Source: Priapulus caudatus (Eukaryota > Priapulida > Priapulimorpha > Priapulimorphida > Priapulidae). From it: DNA of 26,313 nucleotides. Both the position numbers and the translations under genes were made by a program. Below, piece by piece: positions 10,636-20,375 of the stretch; positions within the stretch are counted from its first letter, which is position 1, and each line of letters begins with the position of its first letter. A model generated the notes under the pieces. It was not told the origin of the DNA. It searched no databases and saw nothing but the letters and a program-made list of their open reading frames with translations. The stretch is taken from the NCBI RefSeq assembly GCF_000485595.1, contig NW_014577166.1:1-26313 (forward strand). The letters are read 5' to 3'.

Positions 10636-11204
10636 ATATGGTACACGTTTCCCAGTTACGTGGGACTCTCCCACTGTTCGACCACTGGATTTGTAACCAC
10701 TCGCACACGAACATTAACACACGTTACAACTCAAGAAATGAAAGTGTTTAACGCCGAATATGGTCCCGGGGACATTTTATCCGCTCATGGTCAACCGACC
10801 AAGAGTGGAGCAATCAAAAACGGTACAATATTCCTACGGACAGCGTAAGGCCCGAGTAATAGGCTAACAAGACTACAACGAGGCGCAAGGACCTTAACCA
10901 AAAACGAATCCTCCTGTAGAGAGCGGCCGAAGTCGCGTGCAGAGATCAGCTGGATTGGCTTCGTGCCTGTATATCTGCGTGTGCTTCCTGCTGCCGATTC
11001 GATTCGCTCCTGGTGATGTCTGCCGGGTTTACAGCTAGAGCAGCCACTGCCGTGGAACTTGAACTGAACTCACACCTATGCCTCTTCGAACTGAAAACTG
11101 AGCATCTATCTCCTCAAAACTGCAGGTGGTTCCTGGGAGCCAAGGTATTTATATACCCAATCCCCCGGCTCAGACGCAGGGCAGCAGTCTCACCACGGGC
11201 ACAC
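10636..11204. other. No recognised gene
   Basis: Frames at 10585 and 11013 are open for 80-90 codons but match nothing I recognise. A TATTTATATA element sits near 11147. The composition shifts to GC-rich toward the minisatellite. Confidence 0.35.
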
Positions 11205-11462
11205 ACTGTGACACGCACGTCTGGCTTCAAGCCATGTCAACGTAACAGTCAGCTTCAGACGTGACACCGCACGCTGACTTTAGACGTGATCTTGCACGCC
11301 GCTTTGATCGTGACAACGTGGTCAAGCTTCACCCGTGACAAGCAAACCGTCGGGCTTTCGGACAAGTGACAGCACAGTCGGACTTCGACGTGAGCGCACG
11401 TCCGGCTTCGGACGTGACGCACGTCGAATTCAACCGTGACGCAGGCGTCGAGCTTCGGACAC
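11205..11462. repeat. Diverged minisatellite, ~25-bp unit, about 10 copies
   Basis: Units of 22-29 bp begin with GTGAC, followed by CGCACGTC-like and GGCTTCGGAC-like blocks; the clearest copies are at 11370-11460. The period is not a multiple of three and varies, so the overlapping frames at 11013, 11255 and 11366 are not coding. Confidence 0.75.
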
Positions 11463-13529
11463 GCTCGTGGCCACGCACGTGCATCTTGGCCACTGCCATG
11501 CGGGGTGAGCGCCCTCGACAATCCCCGGGGATGCTAGGGACGGTGCCGCCGAGAGCAGAAAACCGGGATGTGATGCTGCGGCAGAAACCGAAATTCCGTT
11601 AGCATATATATATAATAACATATATATACATATATTCAATACTCCACATTCGTCAGGTTAAAAAAGCCAAAATGCCTGACTATTTTTGAAACCAGGTTGC
11701 CAACCACCACATTACCGAAACAATAAACTCTATCAAAAACCCATTTTGGAAAGATGTTGCACTGATGCCTGGTCAGAATATAATGCATTCTCAAGACCAC
11801 AAAATAGTGAAAAAATTCTAAAAGGAAACACATATTAGGTTCAACAAGCATATTAAACTAGGCTATATAAGAACCTGGCACAGAAAAGGTATAATATTTG
11901 TTAAAAATATCTGAATGAATGAAACGGTGATCTTATGCGACAGGTCAATTAAAGGGCAAATATAAGTATAAAAAGCCACCTTATTGATGTAATAAGGTTG
12001 GCACAAGCAATTCCACAACAAGGATTGGTTGGACCAAATTACAAACGAATCAATTCTTCTAAAACATCGGTCCATCAATATCCGACCATGCAGTCTTTTA
12101 TAGTATTAGTCACTCAAAAGGGCTGTAAACAATTTACAACCTAATTTAATAAAACTAAAATCACAAATGTTGGTAGTCAAGAAAAATGGTGTAAGGAATA
12201 TTAAACCATTTAATGCTGAAATAGTGATACTGGAAAATATTTCTAATCAGCTTGCCGTTCCAAAGACTATCTATCGACACAAAAATCTTTTTTTAAAGAA
12301 TACTTCCATACAGAATCCTCAGCAGAATATCATCACAACCAAATGTTTTTCTCGCTTCACCGTTCAAGGATTGTGATGAGATCCTTGTCCGTTCGCTTGA
12401 GAAAATACTAGTGAACCAACTTCGGTCATCATGTTTGTGGAATGCGAATATGTAATGTGTTGGCTGAACTACACTCCTGGTTGGGCACACCACTGGTTTT
12501 AGAAACTAAATCAGTTCTCCCAAAAACCAGATATTATCGCTCGGATCGGATCGACTGTAACGATATTGCTGCAATTTTAGTATTCAGCATTCAAAAGTTT
12601 ACAACTCTAAAACTTAAGCTTAAGAACTCGTGACCAACGCTTTGCTGCTGTCAAAAGCCAACATCAAATCATTGTATTGTACATGAAAAATATTGGCGCA
12701 GCCCACTAAACAACAAAATGATAAAGTTTCTTGGTAAATGGTCATAACTCTACTGCGCATTGTAATACAGTAAACAACTTATACAACTGTTGTTTTGTTT
12801 TTTGTGCAAAATAAGTCTATACTCGCTGAATCTATCTATGTGCATGAATGTAATATATTATTATATGATCCCTAATTAGCAAGTATCATCATTGTACCAA
12901 GTGTATGTGTATAGGTATGGTACTTACAAAACTTGTTTTATGCAATATTCTAGAAAATAAGTATCTATATATAAAAAATAAAAATAAAAATTATGTTTAA
13001 CTTTGAATTCAGTGCTAAAGACATATAAATTATGTATGTATATATAACATTTCAACGTAGTTATAATGATCGTAACTTACATACAGGTCCGTTTCCCAAA
13101 CTTTTCAAAAGAAGGGGTGGCGATGAGCGAGAGTACTTAAAATTTCTGGGTCTGTGCAAATAATAGTGGGCAAAGCGCACACACGAAGTCCCTCACGATC
13201 TGGGCGGGCGGGCGGCCAGGTTGGGGCGGCCTGAAGCTCCTTCTAATGGTTGGTTAAGACTCCGTGTGGGCGATCTGAGCCATGTTTTGGACCATCTTGT
13301 TTGGGGCACAAAAATTTTATAACCAATATTTTCAGAAATATTAAATTTGTTGTAAAGGATCGCTGATTGACTCGCTTTACAGGATATCAAATATGTTATT
13401 AGCGGCGCGAAATGCACACCCACCTATTGCCGATCTACCTGAGGGCCAGGTAAGGCCCCTCAATAAATCGACGCGCCCTCCATGCAACGAGCCTAGACTC
13501 GGCGCAACCAGCATCTGCTACTAGCCGTC
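11463..13529. other. No gene recognised
   Basis: GC-rich to about 11600, then AT-rich. Short frames at 11636, 11863, 12167 and 12293 show no family resemblance. A (GGGC)n-like patch occurs at 13201-13215. Confidence 0.45.
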
Positions 13530-13554
13530 NNNNNNNNNNNNNNNNNNNNNNNNN
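13530..13554. other. Assembly gap of 25 N
   Basis: An N run of exactly 25, the size of a placeholder gap. Any match spanning it, including the minus-strand frame 13435-13635, is an artefact. Confidence 0.99.
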
Positions 13555-14309
13555 AGATTCAAGAGACGCAGTGTAATTCCCCACGTATGTGATCTGGATC
13601 TGCTGTACGCACTGCCATCTATTGACGAATAGCATTTTTTCGGAATTTTTTGACTTAATACTTAATACTTAAACTTTTTTAAATTTTTTCTCAGCCAGAG
13701 GCCATCTCCCAGACGTGGTGATTCTGATATATCTTCAGTTAGCGCGATTGAGTGACAGATCAGGGCGAAAAGCGCAGGACAAAAAAACACACACACACAC
13801 CAAGATTAGCCAAATTATTTAGTTATAGATAGATGAACGAGCAATATATATGTACCAAGGACTTTTGCTCCAGCTGCAACAAAATCCCTATATGACCATG
13901 AAGCCGCATATTGACAGGCGGCAAGACTCGCCACAGGGGATTGGTGTGGTGAATCTATGATCACGCATACGGGCCCTGCCAGAAATTGCGTTTATTGTTA
14001 TGATCTGGCTTCCCGTTACCCGCTGGCATGGGCGTAACGAAACAAAGATACACTGATCAAACCCATAATGAGCGCTGACTATTCTTTCATTCGTCTGGTA
14101 TTATATCCTGAATTTTTGTGATCATGCAAGTACACGTGTTAAAACTAAACAATAAACAAAAGTGCATGGTTAGCATTTTGTTGAGTGAGCATTTGATGAG
14201 TGAGCAATAATGCGCGAGTAGCCCATCGGCACTGATCGCATACACAACTAGAGCACTCGGAGAGCGCAGACCTCCCTCCCAAGCAGCCGAATGTCTCACT
14301 GAAGAAAAT
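13555..14309. other. No gene seen
   Basis: Includes a short (CA) run near 13790-13800 and a CTGCCATCTATTG motif at about 13606. No credible frame. Confidence 0.45.
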
Positions 14310-14662
14310 TTTTATTAATTAATTAATTAAATTAATTGATTGGATCCGGATCACCACCAAATGTAATCAATTCTAAGTTACCCATTTCTGAACCTATCCT
14401 AAAGATTTAATTAATTAATTAATTAATTAATTAATTAATTGGATCCGGATCACCACCAAAATCTAATCAATTCTAAGTTAGCCCATTTGTGACCTATCCT
14501 GAAAATTTTATGACAATCCGTCGATAACTTTTTTAGTTAGGCTGTACACAAAGAACGGTGTTACAAACCCACAAACGAACAAACACTCAAACAAACAAAC
14601 ACTTAAACGAACAAACACACGCCGGTGAAAAGATAACCTCTGCCAACCCTTGGCGGAGGTAA
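14310..14662. repeat. Dispersed repeat with GGATCACCACCAAA and CTTGGCGGAGGT landmarks
   Basis: (ATTA)n, GGATCCGGATCACCACCAAA, a degenerate (AAAC/ACAA) run, then CGCCGGTGAAAAGATAACCT and CCCTTGGCGGAGGTAATAA. Sequences of this form are common dispersed repeats in many aquatic animals; I do not know which class mobilises them. The first ~110 bp are duplicated in tandem (14310-14400 and 14405-14510). Confidence 0.7.
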
Positions 14663-15160
14663 TAAATTGCTGCCTATTGCTAATATTGAGTTAGCTGAGT
14701 CATAGATATAATATACAAATACAATGCGTTTGTATAATATCTGATAATATATATATGCTGAGTCAAGTCGGGCGCAATATACCATTTATGCATGTCGCAG
14801 CCATACATATATTGCGTTTAATTAAATCGGGCGTGCAACACTTCTGCTAGAAAGAGCTACAGGAAATGCGCTATACGGAAGTCAAGTGAATACATATGAA
14901 CAGAAGGCTGAGTTACCGTCACTAACACGACGAACAGGGAATTCAAGCGGACTCTATAGGCACATTCGCCTGCAATCACTAGCAGTCACTGGAATGCTTA
15001 ACTAAACTTAACTATATGCTTGTTCATGGCCGTTTACGGTTATTCCCCTCTACAAGAGCATATTGCGCAACTATTGGCGATAGCCTACTTTTCAGAATAC
15101 TAGCTTAGTCACGGTTCCTAACGTCAGGGCATTCACCTTCGCGCCTCCTGTTCTTCCGCG

Positions 15161-15705
15161 TATAAAAAACGAGTAAACAAATTTAAATGACAAATTTATA
15201 GTTACTTGAATTTAAAACAACCCACACAGTCACCCACCCACCCACCTACCTACCCATCCACACACCCACCCATACTTTACCCACCCACCCACTTACCCAC
15301 CCACGGGCTACACGCTCATTGCTACATAGTACATACTTTCATCATGAGTTCCTGAGATAGAAGTACATACAAGCATATACTTGCTAGCTCTCTTGACGGC
15401 ATAATTCGGGTATAAGTAAACATATCGCGCGTGTAGACCTATCATTCTAGAAGTTCTTGGAGTCATCTTAGGGGGAATTCCCCTTTTTCTATATTGCGTT
15501 AGCATGATGATTTGGCATTATTTTGCAATACGCAATTCATGCTTCTCAAAACTTAAAAATTATCTTTCTAGACCTTTCTGATCCGCAGGGTATATATACT
15601 CGGTAGTAAGTGTCAGGAGCTACAGACCGAACATATATAGGCCTACACGCTCGAGAGGAATATCGACGTCACAGTGTCCGCAATCTCTCCACCAAAATGG
15701 CGAAA
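15161..15705 (+). promoter_or_regulatory. Candidate TATA box, start codon and splice donor in repeat copy 2
   Basis: CGCGTATAAAAAAC (TATA at 15161-15168) is kept in both repeat copies (10148-10155 in copy 1). In copy 2 a start in good context, CCACCAAAATGG (ATG 15697-15699), is followed after MAK codons by GTAAGTAT, a consensus donor at 15706. Copy 1 has lost both (ATA; GCGAGT). It may be a captured 5' end of a gene, but the 530-bp spacing and lack of a downstream exon make this weak. Confidence 0.25.
15225..15305. repeat. (CCCA)n microsatellite
   Basis: About 80 bp of CCCA repeats with TACC/CCAT interruptions. The complementary strand carries many GGGT runs. In copy 1 the equivalent place (about 10244-10260) has only CCACCCACGG, so it expanded in copy 2. 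Confidence 0.85.
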
Positions 15706-15710
15706 GTAAG

Positions 15711-15715
<5 letters not shown>

Positions 15716-15748
<33 letters not shown>

Positions 15749-15803
15749 TTATTTATTTTCTACGTTCTACGTTCTACGTTCTACGTTCTACACGTTCTAC
15801 GTT
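15716..15803. repeat. (TA)n, (TTTA)n and (TTCTACG)n simple repeats
   Basis: About 13 TA dinucleotides, three TTTA, then five to six copies of a CTACGTT heptamer (15759-15803). Frame 15610-15843 is this repeat translated. Confidence 0.85.
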
Positions 15804-16150
15804 GGCGAGAGGGCGAGAGTCGTACGACGTCACAGACGTGTAACAGTCGGAGAGCCTGGTCGATTTCGTTCCGGCAGTACCCTGGGGGACATAGACCCTC
15901 TCAGCGTTAGTGACGGTAACTCAGCCTTCTGTTCATATGTATTCACTTGACTTCCGTATAGCGCATTTCCTGTAGCTCTTCTAGCAGAAGTGTTGCACGC
16001 CGATTTAATTAAACGCAATATAACCATTTATGATGTATATAGTGAGTTGCTGTTTCTGCTGCTGCGCGGTTGTTATTGCTCTTATTGTTATACTCCTACT
16101 GTTTCTCTTATTGGTGTTATTGTTCCTACAACTTCGATCTGTTGCCGCCT

Positions 16151-16240
16151 AGCGTGGCCTAGATACAATAATGTAACCCAAACCCAGGATAGCTGACCCT
16201 ATCCTGGGTTTGGGTTACATTATTGTATCTAAGCGTGGCC
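16151..16240. mobile_element. 72-bp hairpin insertion with 9-bp target duplication (H2)
   Basis: 33-bp perfect inverted arms (16160-16192 and 16199-16231) around a 6-nt loop, beginning TAGAT and ending ATCTA, flanked by perfect AGCGTGGCC duplications (16151-16159 and 16232-16240). The architecture (arm length, TAG/CTA ends, 9-bp duplication) equals H1, but arm sequences are unrelated. Perfect pairing implies recent insertion or active maintenance of the palindrome. Confidence 0.85.
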
Positions 16241-16601
16241 CTGTGTCAAAAATACATACACTTAAAGGACAATTAAAGTCAACTTCTGTAACGTTTTTAT
16301 ACATAGAAATACATTCAACAACGTATTCAATTTCAAATCTGGCACCCAATTAGTAATAAACACAATAAAAATAACTGAATAGTAATCTAGGTCATGTGAC
16401 GTCACAGCCCCATGTTGAGCGACGCCATTATGTAAACATAGTGTGTGCGGTGGTTAAATATTCGATGTTTTTTTGTTATTTCTCATGCTTATTTATCATG
16501 TCAAGACACAAACACATGTAGCCTGTAAATGTACTTATATTCATGTACATACATATTACCTGTGTAGATAATGCAATCACGGTATATGTACATGACTTGC
16601 C

Positions 16602-16786
16602 CAGGGGCGTGTACAGGATTTCTACCAGAGGGGAGTCTAACCGTAACCCAAACTTGCAAGCACGCGAATGGGGGGTCTGGGGCCCTCCACCAGAATTTTT
16701 TTTTAATTAGCCCCCCTTAGATGCGTTTTCTGCGCGAACAGGGGGGGGTCCAGACCCCCTGGACCCCCCCCCTGTACACGCCCCTG
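16602..16786. mobile_element. hAT-like non-autonomous element
   Basis: Perfect 16-bp inverted ends CAGGGGCGTGTACAGG (16602-16617 and 16771-16786). CAGGGGCG ends and G/C-run interiors are typical of hAT-derived short elements in animals. TTGCC flanks both sides (5 bp), shorter than the 8 bp expected, so the duplication has decayed or is coincidental. It is nested in the TTAA element. Confidence 0.7.
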
Positions 16787-16970
16787 TTGCCGTGCGTAGA
16801 TACATGTACATGTACAGATACATGATTCTGACCGAGCGTGATAAGCCCGTAGTCCGCAAATGCAGACGTTATAACTCCGCTTTGCTAATCTGAGGGTGCG
16901 GGTTTATCCCCATTACTGGGGTCTGCGTCGGCTCGGACTAGATAAGCCCGGTGATCGCATACTCGCATGA

Positions 16971-17378
16971 CTAACCTGGTTTAGCGTCGAACTGGTCTAC
17001 AATAACCCTGTTCTTCTCATTCTCATGGCAGCATATACATTCAGGTGCCGTACTCATTAATTCACAAACACCACGAGAACACCAGTATTTGTCTACAGTC
17101 CTATCGGGTACGGCCGCCGAAGCTTCCATTCCGCCATGTTGTGACTGTTCTAATTCTTGCGAAGTTTGTGCCGACTCTTTGCGTTACTTTTTCAGACTAT
17201 TCTCTTCAATTTCTTCTTGTGTATATTCAGGCTCAAACCTATATCCAACTGGTAAATCACTATAAATATCATCATCATCTGAGTAATCACTAGAATCATT
17301 GAAATTATCGCCGTCTGTTTCCATACACTGAACTGTTACACAACACTCAACTTGCGTTAGCGTGGCGTCGCTCAACAT
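16971..17378 (-). pseudogene. P2X7-type C-terminal zinc-binding domain protein, interrupted
   Basis: The minus-strand frame starts at ATG 17378, inside the inner terminal repeat of the TTAA element. It codes an acidic Asp/Ser stretch, then PVGYRFEPEYTQEEIEEN, a single in-frame TAA (17186-17184), then the same frame continues to WCSRGVCELM and ECICCHE before TAG at 16971. The pair YxFEPEYTxEE and WCx2GxC...ECxCCxE is the signature of the cysteine-rich intracellular domain of P2X7 receptors, which also occurs as a stand-alone domain in many invertebrate proteins. One cysteine of the usual WCxCG is Arg here. No transmembrane segment is present, so it is not a receptor. With the stop it is probably dead unless read through or edited. 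Confidence 0.7.
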
Positions 17379-17403
17379 GGGGCTGTGACGTCACATGAAC
17401 TAA

Positions 17404-17956
17404 CTCGCCTGGCGCACATTGCCGAACATTTTCCCGAACAAATGTTCGTTCAAACAAATGTTTTTGTCTGGCAATGTGCGGGTGGGCAATTGCTGAGCGC
17501 ACATTGCCGAACATTTTGCAGCGAACAATCTCGTTGCGCCGTCTAGTAGCTGTGCAAACTGCATGCAGCGTCCCCTTCCCACACTCAGGATATATGAGAA
17601 TTATAAATATCACGCTCAGTAGAATTGAGCCAGAGCGAGAGCGCCATCTGTCGTGGAGTTTGGTAGCTGTGTTGTAAAGAGTCACGTGATCGGCGCATGA
17701 TTGGGCACAACAATCATGTGACCACATATCGTACTGCTATTGGTTACTACTTTACAAATGTTCCTAGAATTGTTCGGCATTCAGCGCACATTGACGAACA
17801 TTCGAGATATCAAACATTTCCGATCTTCAGAAACATTGTTCGGAACAAATGTTTGGCGACTTTGCTGACCGTTTCCCACCGCACATTGCCGAACATTTCA
17901 TGGAACATTGCTACGATAATGTTTTTGAGCAAAATGTTCGGCAATGTGTGCCGGGC
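17404..17956. mobile_element. Inserted element rich in GCACATTGCCGAACATT motifs
   Basis: It interrupts the right terminal repeat of the TTAA element. The 17-mer occurs at 17414-17430, 17499-17515, 17786-17802 (one change) and 17881-17897, and inverted at 17933-17949; a partial inverted copy sits at 470-479 past 17000. The outermost copies face each other and may be its termini. The interior contains GCGCCATCTGTCGTGG near 17640 and has no convincing gene. Confidence 0.6.
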
Positions 17957-18136
17957 TACTATTTATGTGTTTACTATTACTATTTATGTGTTTATTACTA
18001 ATTGGACGCCAGATTTGAAATGGAATACGTTATTGAATGTATTTCTATGTATAAAAAAGTTACAGAAGTTATGAAATTTGACTTAATTCAATTGTCCTTT
18101 AAACACAGACGCTACCACAACTATCAATTTCACAGC

Positions 18137-19735
18137 GACATGCGTGCGTGTGTGTACAGGTACGCGTGCGTGCATGCATGTATACGTATACGTGCGTGCG
18201 TGCGTGTGTGCTGTGCCTGTGTGCACGTACACGTGCGCGTCGTGCGTGCGTGCGTGCGTGTGAACGTACACGTGCGTGCCGTGCGGGAGTGTGTGAATGC
18301 GTGACGTGTTCACGTACACCGTGCGTCGCGTGCGTTGCGTGCGTAAAAGTCGCACGTACTACCTGCCGCCTTGCTATGATGCGTATGTAAACGCTGCGAG
18401 CGTGCGCTATGCACTATTACGTGCGTGACGTGCGTGTGCACGTTACAGCCTGCGTCGCCATGCGTACGTGCGTGCGTGTGCAGGCTACACGACACGCTGC
18501 ACGCTCGTTGGCGTGGTGCACTACACGTTCGCGCGCGTGCCGGTTTCGTAACGTAGCGAACGCTACACGTGCGCTGCCGTGCCCGATGACTAGTGTGGTG
18601 CGAGCGTGTTCACGTAACACGTGCGTCCGTGCGTGGTCTGCGTGTTGCCACGTTACACCTCCGTGCATGCATGCGTGCGATATGGATAAACGTGCGGACG
18701 CTGTCGCGTATGCACATATACTGTGCGCTGCGTGCGCTGTGCCACGTCACCTGCGTGCATGCGCGCGTGCGTGCGTGCGTGCGTGCGTTTGGATGTACAC
18801 GTTGGCAGCGTGGCGACCTGACTATGCAAGCTACACATGCGTGCCGATGCGTGGTGCTGTTACGTACATCGTACTTAGTGTTTGCCGCCTCATCGCTGGC
18901 AGTTATAGCTTACGTCTACACGACGAAACCTTAACTCGAGTTAAGCGTCTACTACGGCGGGCCTTAACTCGAGTTAAGGCCCGTGTAGACGCTTTAACTC
19001 GATGTTAGCTTAAACCTCACGATGGCGGCAGCACTAGTACGATGTACGGTAGCACACGCACGCACGCACGCGCTACTTGCCACACGCACGCGCACACTCA
19101 TGCCGCCGCACGCACGTCTACGTGCACATGCATGCACGCCACGCACGCACGTGTACCTACACACAACATGCACGTACGCACGCACGGCACACCTGCACAC
19201 ACGTGTACCGCACAAGAACGCACGCACGCACGCACGCACGAAGCTGTTCCTGCACACCGCGCGCACCACCGCACGCACGCACGCACGTGTACGTGCACAC
19301 ACACACGGACGCACGCACGCACATGTACGTGCACACGCGCATGCCCGCACGTGTAGGTACACACGCACACAATGCACGCACGTGTACGTGCACACGCACG
19401 CCATGAACCAGCTGTACGTACACACGCACGCACGCACGCACGCACCACACGCACGCTCTACGTGCACATGCACACGCGCGCACACACGCACGCACGCACG
19501 TGTACACGCAGCACGCACGTATACACGCACGCACACTCATGCACGCACGTGTACGTGCACACGCACGCATGCACGCACGTGTACGTGCACATGCACGCAC
19601 GCACGCATGCACTCACGCATGCACTCACGCATGCACGCACGCATGCACTCACGCATGCACTCACGCATGCACGCACGTGCACAGACACGCACGCACGCAC
19701 ACACGCACGCACGCACGCATAATACATCGGTAATA
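18137..19735. repeat. 1.6-kb inverted pair of alternating purine-pyrimidine arrays
   Basis: The left arm (18137-18890) is built of GCGT/GTGC tetramers with GTGCACGTACACGTGCG inserts. The right arm (19048-19735) is built of GCAC/ACGC tetramers with the reverse-complement insert CGCACGTGTACGTGCACAC every ~30-45 bp. Most bases alternate purine and pyrimidine. The right arm is more regular; the left is diverged. All Cys/Arg/Val- and Thr/His/Ala-rich frames here, up to 249 codons, are the tetramer translated on both strands. Confidence 0.9.
18929..18999. repeat. Palindrome cluster between the arrays
   Basis: CTTAACTCGAGTTAAG at 18930-18945, a perfect 24-bp palindrome at 18959-18982 containing the same core, and GTGTAGACGCTTTAACTCGA directly after. 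GTAGACG marks the edges here and at 19757. The cluster sits at the symmetry centre of the two arrays. Confidence 0.8.
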
Positions 19736-19750
19736 ATCGCTATCGGGTGT

Positions 19751-19865
19751 TGTCGTGTAGACGCTACATAATCGCTAACTCGAGTTAACGCTTAACTCGA
19801 GTTAGCTTAACCTCGATCGATCGACTGGCGAGGTTAAGCTAACTCGAGGTAACGCTCGAGTAGTA
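19751..19865. repeat. Palindrome cluster at the right edge of the array
   Basis: TAACTCGAGTTA at 19776-19787 and 19793-19804, then a hairpin with 20-bp perfect arms (19796-19815 and 19829-19848) and a 13-nt loop. Same core as the central cluster, so the right arm is bracketed by related palindromes. Confidence 0.8.
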
Positions 19866-20093
19866 ATTAACTCCTTATACTACAGTATAAATATTATTAT
19901 TGGATTTAGGTCGCTGCATCTGTGCTGGAGTTCTCATCGATGTACAAGAGGTACATAAGGCAAGCAGAATGAAGTACGTAGAGTTGATCATCACCTGTCA
20001 AGCTTTATTAATTTATACACACACCGACGCACTACAATAACACGATAAACTATAATAAATTTTGTTTTGAGTGATTCTCTTACATTTCGTGTA

Positions 20094-20099
20094 TTTATT
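20094..20099 (-). terminator. Poly(A) signal AATAAA for hemerythrin
   Basis: AATAAA on the minus strand about 225 bp past the stop codon, followed within 80 bp by a GT-rich stretch. A second AATAAA at 20009-20004 is an alternative. No other gene lies on this side, so either could end the hemerythrin mRNA. Confidence 0.45.
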
Positions 20100-20323
20100 G
20101 CCCACCATTGTGCCAATATATATGCATGCAATCATAAGTGCTATCCAAAACAGAAAACATATTATTAAAATACAAATTTCCTTTGATATTCTGTACCAAT
20201 CTAAATTAAATGTTCGTGTAATTGTATTGTCTATCCGAGGTTAAAAGATAACACTTTAGCTACTTCATTAATTGTCCAATTAGCTTGTACGGTCAGCAGG
20301 GTATGGAATATATATGCACCCCT

Positions 20324-20375
20324 CTACAGTTTGTCCTTGAAGGAGAGGTCGATCCCTTTGATGTGCTGCACCAAC
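20324..20375 (-). CDS. Hemerythrin exon 4
   Basis: This 52-nt terminal exon begins with the G that completes TGG (Trp104), then codes LVQHIKGIDLSFKDKL and TAG. Its acceptor is TATTGACAG. It supplies His108 and Asp113, the last two iron ligands, with the family spacing W-x3-H-x4-D. It is too short for an ORF track and was found by searching intronic sequence for the missing helix D. Confidence 0.92.

Larger units (their letters stand above)
14808..16022. mobile_element. 1.2-kb unit bounded by ~118-bp near-identical inverted repeats
   Basis: 14808-14926 is the reverse complement of 15906-16022 apart from two one-base indels; landmarks are TATATTGCGTTTAATTAAAT and GAAGGCTGAGTTACCGTCAC. The interior is copy 2 of the 750-bp repeat seen at 9884-10635. 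A ~22-bp direct repeat (CGCAATATA.CCATTTATG) lies at 14773 and 16014 at the outer edges. No transposase. It is a foldback element or palindrome built around an older repeat; no clear target duplication. Confidence 0.75.
16262..18102. mobile_element. TTAA-flanked DNA transposon with ~165-bp terminal inverted repeats
   Basis: TTAA duplications at 16262-16265 and 18099-18102 flank ends AGGACAATT and AATTGTCCT. The left repeat (16266-16430) matches the right in two pieces, 18098-17957 and then 17398-17363, because a ~550-bp element was inserted into the right repeat. The inner 36 bp (16392-16427 / 17363-17398) are perfect and include CRE-like TGACGTCA. TTAA duplication with AGG-type ends fits the Kolobok superfamily better than piggyBac (usually CC ends); this class call is inference. 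No transposase gene survives; the only coding remnant is the P2X7-like gene. Confidence 0.75.

Noticed and set aside
13435-13635. Minus-strand frame spanning the N run
   Set aside because: Includes unknown bases; the frame is an artefact of the gap.
16850-16960. tRNA or tRNA-derived SINE (GGTGCGGGTTTATCCCC resembles a B box)
   Set aside because: No A box at the right distance and no cloverleaf could be drawn.
18409-19771. Long frames of 100-249 codons rich in Cys/Arg/Val or Thr/His/Ala/Arg on both strands
   Set aside because: They are translations of GCGT/GCAC tetramers in every frame; no start context, no family, and mirror frames are open on both strands.
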